Origin: Planctomycetota bacterium
GTDB lineage: Bacteria; Planctomycetota; Phycisphaerae; WQYP01
Reading direction: 5' to 3'
NCBI GenBank assembly: GCA_021790385.1
Contig: JAJYDW010000029.1
Coordinates: forward strand, 1-46,861
Length of the DNA: 46,861 nt
In this document: positions 17,299 through 25,201 of the stretch, one piece after another
How positions within the stretch are numbered: the first letter of the stretch is position 1
Layout of the letters: each line of letters opens with the position of its first letter
The notes under the pieces: generated by a model
Database searches by the model: none
Told to the model about the DNA's origin: nothing
The model's input: only the letters and a program-made list of their open reading frames with translations
Made by a program: the position numbers and the translations under genes

Positions 17299-18162
17299 AT
17301 GACCGATGTGGATGCCAGGCTGGTTGAACAAATCACCACTGCGGTGCTGCAAGTGCTGGGGCGTGGGGGAGTGGTTGATGCGCCGCCGGCCAACATTCAT
17401 GCACCAATCGGTACATGTACGGGCGATTATTCCAGGTTTCCGGAATTGGCCGCCGCTGGGGCACAGCCCTCGGGCAGTGCGGCAGGTGCAGTCGCCGGCG
17501 CGACATCGGCAACCAGAGAGGATCAAGCGCCGGCATCTGGGCCTGTTCTTGCAGGTCTGATTACAGCGAATCGGCTCAAGGGGTTGCAGGGAACGGTGTT
17601 GTATCTGGCGGCGGGGGCCAGACTTTCTCCGCTGGCGATGGATGAAGTGAAGCAGCGAAAACTGCAGGTGCAGCGGGTTGCTGCGGATGGTGGTGACGGC
17701 GTGCCTGCGGCTGAGAAAACCAAAGCTGGGGCTGCGTGGTGCTGCTGGGTGCAGGGGCACTGTGCCACAGCGGCGCGGGTGATTGAACAATACCATGGAC
17801 GACCGATTCCCGTGGCCAGCAACGGTAACAGCACAGAGAGCATGCCACGGGTGATTCGGCGGATGGCCCGTAGCTTGCGGCAGGGGGAATTCAGACTCGC
17901 GGTGCTGTTTGTGCCCACCGCTGGCGTGGCTGCGTGTATGGCGAATCGCTGTGCGCATGTGCGGGCTGTGGTGGGTACCACGACCAAAAGCGTCCAGGAT
18001 GCGGTGACGGCTTTGGGGGCCAATCTGCTGGTGATTGAATATCCACAACATAATTACCAAGCGATGGCTGCGATGCTGGAAGTTCTTTTAACGTCCAACG
18101 GAATAGCACCGGCACTCATGGAAAAGGAATTGCTCGGCCTGGCGGCAGATTCAAACGATTGA
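17299..18162 (+). CDS. microcompartment-associated protein with RpiB-like C-terminal domain
   Basis: A 287-residue protein of uncertain function, likely cargo or an assembly factor. Residues 1-22 (DARLVEQITTAVLQVLGRGG) closely resemble the encapsulation helix of the neighbouring aldehyde dehydrogenase. An Ala/Gly-rich linker follows to about residue 85. A short domain (GLITANRLKGLQGTVLYLAA... LSPLAMDEVKQRKLQV) comes next. The C-terminal part (about 140-280) recalls RpiB/LacAB sugar-phosphate isomerases, for example GVAACMANRCAHVRAVVGTT then DAVTALGANLLVIE. The GTG-type phosphate loop and usual catalytic Cys context of RpiB are not seen, so it may be a degenerate or non-catalytic relative. GGAG precedes the ATG. 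The family link is my inference and needs a profile search. Confidence 0.75.
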   Translation: MTDVDARLVEQITTAVLQVLGRGGVVDAPPANIHAPIGTCTGDYSRFPELAAAGAQPSGSAAGAVAGATSATREDQAPASGPVLAGLITANRLKGLQGTVLYLAAGARLSPLAMDEVKQRKLQVQRVAADGGDGVPAAEKTKAGAAWCCWVQGHCATAARVIEQYHGRPIPVASNGNSTESMPRVIRRMARSLRQGEFRLAVLFVPTAGVAACMANRCAHVRAVVGTTTKSVQDAVTALGANLLVIEYPQHNYQAMAAMLEVLLTSNGIAPALMEKELLGLAADSND

Positions 18163-18192
18163 CGAAAATGGGTGTGTTTTAAAGGTATTGAT

Positions 18193-19050
18193 ATGAATAC
18201 TCAAAATCAATTTCAGATCAGGCGCGAGATGTGTGACATTGGTCACCGGATATGGTTGAAGGGTTTTTGCGCCGGCAATGAAGGCAATCACAGCGTGCGG
18301 ATAGCCGCGGATCGGGTGCTCTGCACACCCACTGGCGTATCCAAAGGCTTTTTAACCCCGGACCAGATTACCATCGTGGATATGGACGGGACCCAGATTG
18401 ACAAGCACAACGCGATGAAACGCAGCAGTGAAGTGCTGTTGCACCTGCAGGTGTACAAGGCCCGCCCGGATGTGAAAGCGGTGGTTCATTCTCATCCACC
18501 TCATGCCACAGCCTTTGCCATTGCCAATATCCCCATTCCGGAGGGCATTCATCCGGAGGCCGAAGTGTTCCTGGGCAAAATTCCCATGGCCAAATATACC
18601 ACGCCCAGCTACAAGGAACTTGGAGAATCAGTGGTGGCGCTGATCAATAAGCAAACCAACACCGTAATGATGGCCAACCATGGCTCGGTGAGTTTTGACA
18701 GTACGCTGATAGGCGCCTACTACAAATTGGAAATTCTCGATGCGTACTGCCGCATTCTGCTGCTGTCCAGGCAACTGGGCAAAGTGAATCAACTTACGGC
18801 TGACGAAATGGTCGATTTGCTTAAGGTAAAAGAAAAATTCGGCTTGCCGGACCAACGCCTGGCCTGTGCGCCGGGAGGGTGCATCGGTGCGGAAAATCAG
18901 GCTTTTCTAGCTACGTTGGAGGCACATCCACAGACGGCCTGCGCCTGTGCGGATGGACAGGTGCAAAAGCCCCAGCCGGTGAGTCCGGAGAAACTGGAGG
19001 AAATGGTGCAGCGGGTAACGGATCAGATTATGGCATCCATGAAATCGTAG
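18193..19050 (+). CDS. class II aldolase, fuculose/rhamnulose-phosphate type, with encapsulation tail
   Basis: Likely cleaves L-fuculose-1-phosphate or L-rhamnulose-1-phosphate to lactaldehyde and DHAP, the entry step of PVM-type microcompartments. The 285-residue protein has the zinc ligands His99 and His101 in VVHSHPPHATAFA and His163 in MMANHGSVS, and a catalytic Glu80 in KRSSEVLLH. About 60 residues extend beyond the usual 215-residue core. The last 22 (PEKLEEMVQRVTDQIMASMK) form an amphipathic helix after a Cys/Ala/Pro-rich linker, a predicted C-terminal encapsulation peptide. The ATG at 18193 follows AAAGGT and is preferred to an upstream ATG at 18172. Which sugar phosphate is used cannot be told from the sequence. 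Confidence 0.9.
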   Translation: MNTQNQFQIRREMCDIGHRIWLKGFCAGNEGNHSVRIAADRVLCTPTGVSKGFLTPDQITIVDMDGTQIDKHNAMKRSSEVLLHLQVYKARPDVKAVVHSHPPHATAFAIANIPIPEGIHPEAEVFLGKIPMAKYTTPSYKELGESVVALINKQTNTVMMANHGSVSFDSTLIGAYYKLEILDAYCRILLLSRQLGKVNQLTADEMVDLLKVKEKFGLPDQRLACAPGGCIGAENQAFLATLEAHPQTACACADGQVQKPQPVSPEKLEEMVQRVTDQIMASMKS

Positions 19051-19110
19051 GAATATCGGAAGCGAGCGGCTCTGGCCGGCATGGATTCCGGATGATGAAA
19101 GGACAACAGC

Positions 19111-20034
19111 ATGAAGGTAAGCATTATCGGGGGTGGCGGGCGGGTGGGTTCAAACGCGGCGTTTGCGCTGCAATGTGCAGGTTTGGTCAATGAAATTGCG
19201 CTGGTGGATGCCAATGCCGATGTGGCCGCGGGTGAAGCCCTGGATATTTTGCACGGTTCATCACTGGCCGGGGATCAGCGCATTTATGCCACTGATACTA
19301 AAGGCGTGGCGGATTCGGATATTATCTGCATTACCGCGGGTTTACGGCGCAAGCCGGACGAATCACGATTGGATCTGATCAACCGCAATGTGACTTTGTT
19401 TAAGGGCATTTTAGATTCGCTGCGCAGCGTAAACGTGCGCAAAGATGCGGTGTTGGTGGTGGTTTCCAACCCGGTGGATATTCTCACGCGTCTTAACATT
19501 GAATATCTATCGTGGCCGGAAAAACAGGTGATCGGGCTGGGCACCGTGCTGGATACAACGCGTTTTCGTTCGCTGATTGCCGCAACGCGTGGTCTGCCGC
19601 CAACGCAGGTGGACGCCCTTATTCTGGGTGAACACGGAGATACCATGACGCCGATCTGGTCGAGCGCAACGGCCGCGGGCATGGCTCTGACCAAATTGCT
19701 TACACCTCAACAGCAGGCGGATATTTTCAGCCGCACGCAGAAATCCGGGGCGGAAGTTATTCGACTCAAGGGCGGGGCGGGCTATGCGGTGGGCTTGAGC
19801 ATTGCACGTGTTATTCATGCCATTGCTCTGGATCAGAAATTGATTCTGCCGGTCAGCAGCCGGATCAATGGCGCGTACGGAATCCGGAAAGTGTGCCTGA
19901 GTTTGCCCACGGTGGTGGGGCGACATGGTGTCGAGGCGGTATTGGAACCTGAGTTGTGGCCGAGGGAAGTAGCCGGGCTTACAGCCAGTGCCCGTACACT
20001 GGAAGAAACGTGGACAAAAATATCGGGAAAATGA
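19111..20034 (+). CDS. lactate/malate dehydrogenase family oxidoreductase (microcompartment)
   Basis: An NAD-dependent 2-hydroxyacid dehydrogenase of 307 residues, presumably balancing NAD(H) for the aldehyde dehydrogenase. The Rossmann motif is GGGGRVGS (7-14), Asp33 marks NAD preference, and catalytic His175 sits in LGEHGDTM. At the substrate-specificity position (residue 102 in lactate dehydrogenase numbering, normally Gln) it has Arg80 in TAGLRRKPDESR, as in malate dehydrogenases. The following Arg of the ESRLDL motif is kept. So the name lactate dehydrogenase is unsafe; malate or another 2-oxoacid is possible. No encapsulation helix is obvious. AAAGGA lies eight bases before the ATG. It lies between the aldolase and repressor genes. 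Confidence 0.88.
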   Translation: MKVSIIGGGGRVGSNAAFALQCAGLVNEIALVDANADVAAGEALDILHGSSLAGDQRIYATDTKGVADSDIICITAGLRRKPDESRLDLINRNVTLFKGILDSLRSVNVRKDAVLVVVSNPVDILTRLNIEYLSWPEKQVIGLGTVLDTTRFRSLIAATRGLPPTQVDALILGEHGDTMTPIWSSATAAGMALTKLLTPQQQADIFSRTQKSGAEVIRLKGGAGYAVGLSIARVIHAIALDQKLILPVSSRINGAYGIRKVCLSLPTVVGRHGVEAVLEPELWPREVAGLTASARTLEETWTKISGK

Positions 20035-20068
20035 GTCGGGCCTGCGGACTACTTCGAGGAAAATTGCC

Positions 20069-20821
20069 ATGCTGATTGTGGAACGCCAGCAAAAATTGCT
20101 TGAGATGATCCGCCGGCGGCAAAGCTGCGAACTGGCAAGTCTGGCGGCGGACTGCGGGGTTTCCGTGGCCACCGTGCGACGTGATGTGGAATCGCTGCGG
20201 CAACAGGGTTGGGTGGAAACGCCGCGGGGCGGGGTGATTTATCGCGGGCGTACGGCTCCCCCATCGGCTTTGGAAGAGCGGATGAATCAACAGGTAGCGG
20301 CGAAGCTGGCCATCGGTAAAGTCGCTGCGGACATCATTCAGGCGGGCATGACGGTATTTTTGGATGGTGGATCGACCATGCATTACATGGCCGGGCAGAT
20401 TGTGGCCCGTCCGTTGCAGGTGGTAACCAACAGCCTCACCATTGCCACGCAGTTTGCCAATGACGAAAAAGTTGAACTGATCATGCTGGGTGGAGCGTTG
20501 TATCCGCGTACCGGCGTGATGGTTGGCCCGCTGGCGATGCAATCGCTGGCGGAAATTCATGCCGATGTGATGCTCTTTTCCGGGGCCGGTATCTTTGGAA
20601 ATGATATCTTTAATTCCAATATGGCCATGGTTCAGGTGGAAAAGCTGGCGATTGAGCAGGCGGCCAAACGTGTATTGCTGGCCGATTCGAGCAAATTTGG
20701 GCGCAAAGGGCTTGCCCGCGTGTGCGGTTGGAATGAACTGGATCTTATCATCACGGATGCCGGCATCAGTGCAGAATGGCCATCGCTGCTGGGAGATCGT
20801 GTCCGAATTGCACCAGCGTGA
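20069..20821 (+). CDS. DeoR-family transcriptional repressor
   Basis: A 250-residue sugar-phosphate-responsive repressor. The N-terminal winged helix-turn-helix (residues 3-58) reads ERQQKLLEMI, then LAADCGVSVATVRRDVESL and GWVETPRGGVIYR. The C-terminal DeoRC sensor domain has LDGGSTM and VTNSLTIATQFA, with KLAIEQAAKRVLLADSSKFG further on. Its position at the end of the microcompartment operon suggests it represses that operon until a pathway sugar phosphate binds; the repeated sites at 12714-12778 are the likely targets. The ATG at 20069 with GAGGA upstream is used. The alternative upstream start at 19988 lies inside the dehydrogenase gene and is unlikely. Confidence 0.9.
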   Translation: MLIVERQQKLLEMIRRRQSCELASLAADCGVSVATVRRDVESLRQQGWVETPRGGVIYRGRTAPPSALEERMNQQVAAKLAIGKVAADIIQAGMTVFLDGGSTMHYMAGQIVARPLQVVTNSLTIATQFANDEKVELIMLGGALYPRTGVMVGPLAMQSLAEIHADVMLFSGAGIFGNDIFNSNMAMVQVEKLAIEQAAKRVLLADSSKFGRKGLARVCGWNELDLIITDAGISAEWPSLLGDRVRIAPA

Positions 20822-20886
20822 AAGATACGGGCCGCAGGATAAGGGTCGGCTGAGGGCACAAGGCTCAACTTATTTTGTCGCCAGGC

Positions 20887-22641
20887 TTAAACTGCCTGCA
20901 TCGCGGCCGGCATGGACCGTTCTTCCAAAGCTCGGCGCAGGCGGCGCAGCGCCCGAGTTTCCACCTGGCGGACCCGAGACTTGGTAACGCCCATCTTTTC
21001 CGCGAGTTGGCCCAGACTCATTGACGCTCTGGCTGGATCGAGTCCGAAGTGGGCGGTAAGAACTTCACGTTCCCGGGGCGGCAAGCTGCGCATGGCTTTG
21101 ACGGCCTGTCCCTGCATCAGGAGTTGATCGACGGATTCCGGAACGGCGTCAGCATCGTTATTATCAATGGATTCGAGCAGTTGTTCCTGGCCGGTGACGA
21201 GACGCTGATCGGCCAAGCCGATCTGCTCGGTGCGGCGGCGAGCATAGTTTTTCATCAGTGAATAGGAAAGATACGTGCTAAACTTAACGCCGCGCGAGAA
21301 ATCGTACGTGTCAATGGCCCGCAGCAGCCACAGCGTGCCGTCGGAAACCAGTTCCGAAACATCTTTGCCGTAGCGCTGGTGTTTGCGTGCCACATACACC
21401 ACCACCCGCAGAAAATTATGTACGAGTTGGTTTTTAATGGATGCGGCCTGAGCAAGCAGCCCTTCGACTTCTGATATTTCGCTCGAGCGGGTCGTGGTCA
21501 AATCCAGATTCTGCTGAAGCTGCCGGGCTCGGTATTTGAAATAATTCATGCGCCGGAAGGCATCGAGCACCAGCGGTTCAGGCATGGGATCCGGACGAAA
21601 CATGTCTGCCAGATGCGGGGGCAGCCCTTGAGGTAATCGCCGCCATGGTTCGGCATCCACATCAGCATCGGCCGGCGATCCGATCAACGTGATAGCCGCA
21701 GCGGCATGGCGAGCTTCTTGCGCCAAGGTACCAAGAATGACGGCTTGGGCATCAGGCAACTGAAAGAGCGCATTATCGACAAAGTTAATGAGGCTGTTTT
21801 TAATGCGTTGAGCTTTTTCCAGTCCCACCACCCGGTAAATACTGGAGCGGGTACGGCCATATCGATGGGCCAGATTGGGTACGGAGACGCCACGATCAAA
21901 ACAATTGGTGATAATCTGACGATCTTGTGTACGCAACGGTCCTGATGCATCTGGAAAAATGGCCATATCAGGATGGGTCCGGTCATGTTTGCGAATGACG
22001 TAACGAATAGTTTCCGGACTGCGGACCATACGGCGGGAAATCCGCCGGGCAACGGTTTTTAGATTGCAGCCGCAGCGTTCAACCAGACGGCGAGCGCGGC
22101 GGATGATCCATTGCCGATCTTCGTCGGTAAGTTGGCGAAAACGGGCGGCGGCATCTATGTGCATGGCATTCTTGCGGGCAAAGTGTTCCACGCAAGATGT
22201 CCGAAAGCCCAGGCGCCGAGTACCATCGGAAAAAACATAGCGCTGGGCGATCAAGCCCTTGGTTCGCCATCGCTGAATGGTTTTGCTGGAGACCTTGAAA
22301 CGTCGCGTGACTTCATCCTGCGAGAGCACCGGCTCGTTAACTTCGGAGGTGCGAAGTTCCAACGCGTCGGAAAGATATTCTATCAGTTCGCCCAGATCCG
22401 CTATTAACACCCGACCCAAGATGGAGGCATCGTCGGATTGGCGCGGCCGAAATCCGGTCAACCGAAAAACGACAAAGTCCCATGGATATTGTTCCACGGG
22501 GCTAATCTGCTGCAACAGTTCGCAGGCTGCAGTTACCTGCTCCCGTTTTTTTTCAACAGGACTAAACGCCAGTTGCCTGGCTAAGTCAAATATTCTCGAA
22601 TCAAGCCACACAGCTAATCTCCCGTAAATACTGTACCCCAC
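20887..22641 (-). CDS. sigma-70 family factor with long multi-HTH N-terminal region
   Basis: A 584-residue RNA polymerase sigma factor of unusual build. Regions 2 and 4 are at the C-terminus: NFLRVVVYVARKHQRYG...GTLWLLRAIDTYDFSRGVKFST (about 405-465) and LPPREREVLTAHFGLD...LAEKMGVTKSRVRQVETRAL (about 520-567). Upstream are three possible helix-turn-helix units instead of a normal sigma N-terminus. One is MerR/excisionase-like (SQDEVTRRFKVSSKTIQRWR, near 107-126). Two more lie near 170-218 and 236-280 (VSVPNLAHRYGRTRSSIYRV). Region 3 is short. The GTG at 22641 with AAGGAAG upstream is preferred to the GTG at 22683. It faces the DeoR gene tail to tail and is divergent from the M48 protease. Its promoter targets are unknown. 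Confidence 0.85.
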   Translation of the reverse strand: MGYSIYGRLAVWLDSRIFDLARQLAFSPVEKKREQVTAACELLQQISPVEQYPWDFVVFRLTGFRPRQSDDASILGRVLIADLGELIEYLSDALELRTSEVNEPVLSQDEVTRRFKVSSKTIQRWRTKGLIAQRYVFSDGTRRLGFRTSCVEHFARKNAMHIDAAARFRQLTDEDRQWIIRRARRLVERCGCNLKTVARRISRRMVRSPETIRYVIRKHDRTHPDMAIFPDASGPLRTQDRQIITNCFDRGVSVPNLAHRYGRTRSSIYRVVGLEKAQRIKNSLINFVDNALFQLPDAQAVILGTLAQEARHAAAAITLIGSPADADVDAEPWRRLPQGLPPHLADMFRPDPMPEPLVLDAFRRMNYFKYRARQLQQNLDLTTTRSSEISEVEGLLAQAASIKNQLVHNFLRVVVYVARKHQRYGKDVSELVSDGTLWLLRAIDTYDFSRGVKFSTYLSYSLMKNYARRRTEQIGLADQRLVTGQEQLLESIDNNDADAVPESVDQLLMQGQAVKAMRSLPPREREVLTAHFGLDPARASMSLGQLAEKMGVTKSRVRQVETRALRRLRRALEERSMPAAMQAV

Positions 22642-23023
22642 TACGGCCGCTTCCTTCCGCAAACAGCAAAGTTGCCCTACCACCGGACTCCACGTTCCAC
22701 AAACATTTTGCGCTTGGCCACTTCCATGGCGTGACGTTTTTTAGACGTGCCTCATTCCATGAGGACGCAGGTATTTTAAATGATTTGGAACACGTAGGCA
22801 AGCGAAGAGAGCATAAATTTTCGCCAAAACTATGTAAGTCGTTATAAAATACCCACATATCGTGCACAAGATTTCCACATTTTGCTCTAAAGCAGGTGCC
22901 GGAGTCATGGCTCAAGGTCTGATATTTCAGTATTTTTTTTCTACGATGCCAACGCGACAATTGCCAGATGGACCAGAATGGCCGATGGGGCGCGGCATTG
23001 CGCCATTGACAGGAGGACGAACA
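22642..23023. other. divergent intergenic region
   Basis: A gap of about 380 bases between the sigma factor and the M48 protease. It holds a small hairpin at 22750-22764 (CCTCA and TGAGG around TTCCA) and a TATAAA at 22843-22848 that could be a -10 box for the protease gene. The protease ribosome binding site, AGGAGG, is at 23011-23016. I see no gene. Confidence 0.4.
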
Positions 23024-24835
23024 GTGGCAAAACCAACACATACTCTCTCAACTGCCTTCTTGGACCCGCGCGAAATTTGCTCAGTTAGGATAAGATCGCC
23101 GAAAATGATCGCTCCACTGCAACAAATTCTGTTGATTTTTATTATCAGTGCTTACCCGGTCCTGGGGGCTGCGGCCTCATGGCATCTTTCTCCATGGGAA
23201 ACATTATGGGGCGTGTTGGGAGGAAATCTGGTCCTGATGTTTGCAGCGCTGCGGTCCCGGAAGCAGGCCCTGCGCCAGATGAACCATACAGCGGATCCCA
23301 TGGCTGTTTTGGGTTCATTTGAGCAAACTCTCCATCGCCTGCGGTCGATCAGCATTGGATGGTTGGCCATTAATTTGTTCCTTATGAATTGGGGGCGGGT
23401 GGTGCGGGAAGCATGTTGGAGCTTACCGCATGGAGCAGCGTATGGATGGATTCCGATGGACGACATCATCTGGCTTACTCCGCCGGTGCTGGTGTGGATC
23501 TGTTTTTGGTTGTTGCAATATGGTCTGGAGGCTGTGGCCAACGCCGGAGCGGTTGTCGCGCCCGGTTGTTCTGGCCGACGGTTTCATTCCATGCCGACAT
23601 GCCGACAATATGTGATTCTGCAGATGCGGACCAATTTATATCTTATTTTGTTGGTGTTGATGATATGGGTGATGCAGCGCGGCACCATCCGTCTGGCTGA
23701 TGGCGTTGGGTTGACCTCCTGGGCCTCGCTCATCGGACTTGTTCCGGTGCTGGTGGTGCTGCTGTTTACGGGGAAAATTCTCAGTATGGTGTGGAGCACC
23801 GTGAGTATGCCGGAAAGGCCCTTGCGTCAGCGATTGCTGGCCATGGCGCAGCGCAGTGGTATCGGTTTTTCCGATGTGCGTATCTGGAATACGCACTATC
23901 GCATTGTCAATGGCGCGGTCATCGGGCCGATGCGGGTGGCCCGCTACGTAATCTTGAGTGATGCTTTGGTTGAAAATCTTTCCGCATCTGAGGTAGAAGC
24001 GGTTTTTGCCCATGAATTGGGTCATGGTTATCACCACCATATTTTGTGGTATCTGACGGCCATTTTTGCCGCATCGCTGGTCAGTTCCGGCCTGGGCAGC
24101 CTGTTGCAACTGCAGTATCCGCAGGACTCGTATTTGTTTGATGCGATGACCATGATGGCAATGGTATTTTTTATCGTCTATGGCATTTCACGGATCAGCC
24201 GTCTTTGTGAACATCAGGCGGATTGGTTTGCGGCTCAGCGCATGGGGGAGGAATTCAGCATGCCGGCCAGTCAGATCGGCGGCAATGGCGAGAGCTTATC
24301 CCCATCCGTTGACCGGTGCCCACTCCCAGTTGAGCAAGTTGTGGAAGATGGTTCATTTTTGACTCCGTGGCTGACGGCCTATTCAGCCCTATCGGCATCC
24401 ACGGTTTCACCTCTGGAGCGCGGTGCGGAGGCTTTCTCCGCGGCGCTTCGGCGGGTTGTGGCTTTGTCCGGCAGATCACCCGAAAAGCCTGGGTGGATGC
24501 ATCCCAGCGTCAATCAACGCACGCAACTGCTGGCCCGGTTGGCGAATTCACCTGATGCGGTGCGACGCTTTGAAGATCAAATGCGGCGGTTGCGGCACCT
24601 GATTCGATGGGGGCTGGTGATGGGAGTTATGAGTGTGATGGCGGCAGGGGCGCTCACTCCCCCGGCATCGTCGCAAGGGGTTTCGCACAAGGAATCACCG
24701 GTGAAGGCCACACCGCCACTCCAGCCGACACGCGCTTCAGAGGTGTGGGTGACTGGGAACAAGCTTATGAGCCGCAAAGTAACTAAAGCCAAAGCGAGCG
24801 ACTGCCGAGAGTACCTGGGCCAAAGATGCGGGTAG
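23024..24835 (+). CDS. M48 family membrane metalloprotease
   Basis: A 603-residue zinc protease of the M48 (Ste24/HtpX) family with several N-terminal membrane segments (for example LQQILLIFIISAYPVLGAA and IWLTPPVLVWICFWLLQYG). The zinc site is His330-Glu331-x-x-His334 in VFAHELGHGYHHH, with the third ligand Glu396 in LCEHQAD. A Ste24-like N-terminal membrane domain precedes the catalytic part, and one more membrane segment lies near the C-terminus (LVMGVMSVMAAGAL). I chose the GTG at 23024 because a full AGGAGG lies seven bases upstream; an internal ATG at 23105 is less likely. Such enzymes take part in membrane-protein quality control. The substrate here is unknown. Confidence 0.85.
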   Translation: MAKPTHTLSTAFLDPREICSVRIRSPKMIAPLQQILLIFIISAYPVLGAAASWHLSPWETLWGVLGGNLVLMFAALRSRKQALRQMNHTADPMAVLGSFEQTLHRLRSISIGWLAINLFLMNWGRVVREACWSLPHGAAYGWIPMDDIIWLTPPVLVWICFWLLQYGLEAVANAGAVVAPGCSGRRFHSMPTCRQYVILQMRTNLYLILLVLMIWVMQRGTIRLADGVGLTSWASLIGLVPVLVVLLFTGKILSMVWSTVSMPERPLRQRLLAMAQRSGIGFSDVRIWNTHYRIVNGAVIGPMRVARYVILSDALVENLSASEVEAVFAHELGHGYHHHILWYLTAIFAASLVSSGLGSLLQLQYPQDSYLFDAMTMMAMVFFIVYGISRISRLCEHQADWFAAQRMGEEFSMPASQIGGNGESLSPSVDRCPLPVEQVVEDGSFLTPWLTAYSALSASTVSPLERGAEAFSAALRRVVALSGRSPEKPGWMHPSVNQRTQLLARLANSPDAVRRFEDQMRRLRHLIRWGLVMGVMSVMAAGALTPPASSQGVSHKESPVKATPPLQPTRASEVWVTGNKLMSRKVTKAKASDCREYLGQRCG

Positions 24836-25201
24836 TCTATGACCACGCCATGCTGGTTGAGAATGACTGCGGATATCTGTTGATCTGTTGTGGTGGGGCA
24901 ATGCATTTGGCAGCCGGATTTGTCCGCCTCGTGCGTAATCAAGCGGAAGCCGCGCTGTGGGCAGTTTGGACGTGGCTTGTAATCTGAATTGGGCGGTTGC
25001 TGCGGACCCTGGCCCTCTTCGACTGCTGAAAAATGAGCTTTTTTCCTCTTGCTCAAAAGGCTTTTCACGGTTAAGGTTTAAGGAGTATAATGCCTTTGCT
25101 CGGCGGCGGGCGGGGGCGTGGCGCAGGGCGGTTTTTAGCCCCCTGTGAAAATGCTGGCTTAGCTGTCCTTGATGGGACAGTGATTCAAGGAGTTTGTCTG
25201 C
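24836..25201. other. intergenic region with small-ORF signals
   Basis: About 366 bases. AAGGAG at 25079-25084 sits four bases before an ATG at 25090 that opens an 84-codon frame running into the next gene out of frame; it may be a short leader or chance. A 6-bp hairpin (CTGTCC at 25163-25168, GGACAG at 25175-25180) lies just before the ribosome binding site of the next gene. A minus-strand frame here carries a zinc-ribbon-like stretch. None of these is firm. Confidence 0.35.

Noticed and set aside
16471-18060. 529-codon open frame on the minus strand
   Set aside because: It lies antisense to the aldehyde dehydrogenase and RpiB-like genes, is rich in His/Arg/Pro/Ser, has no ribosome binding site, and shows no family motif. 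It is a shadow of codon bias.
17299-18162. Could be the missing BMC-P vertex protein
   Set aside because: It is far too long and lacks the EutN/CcmL start and barrel motifs.
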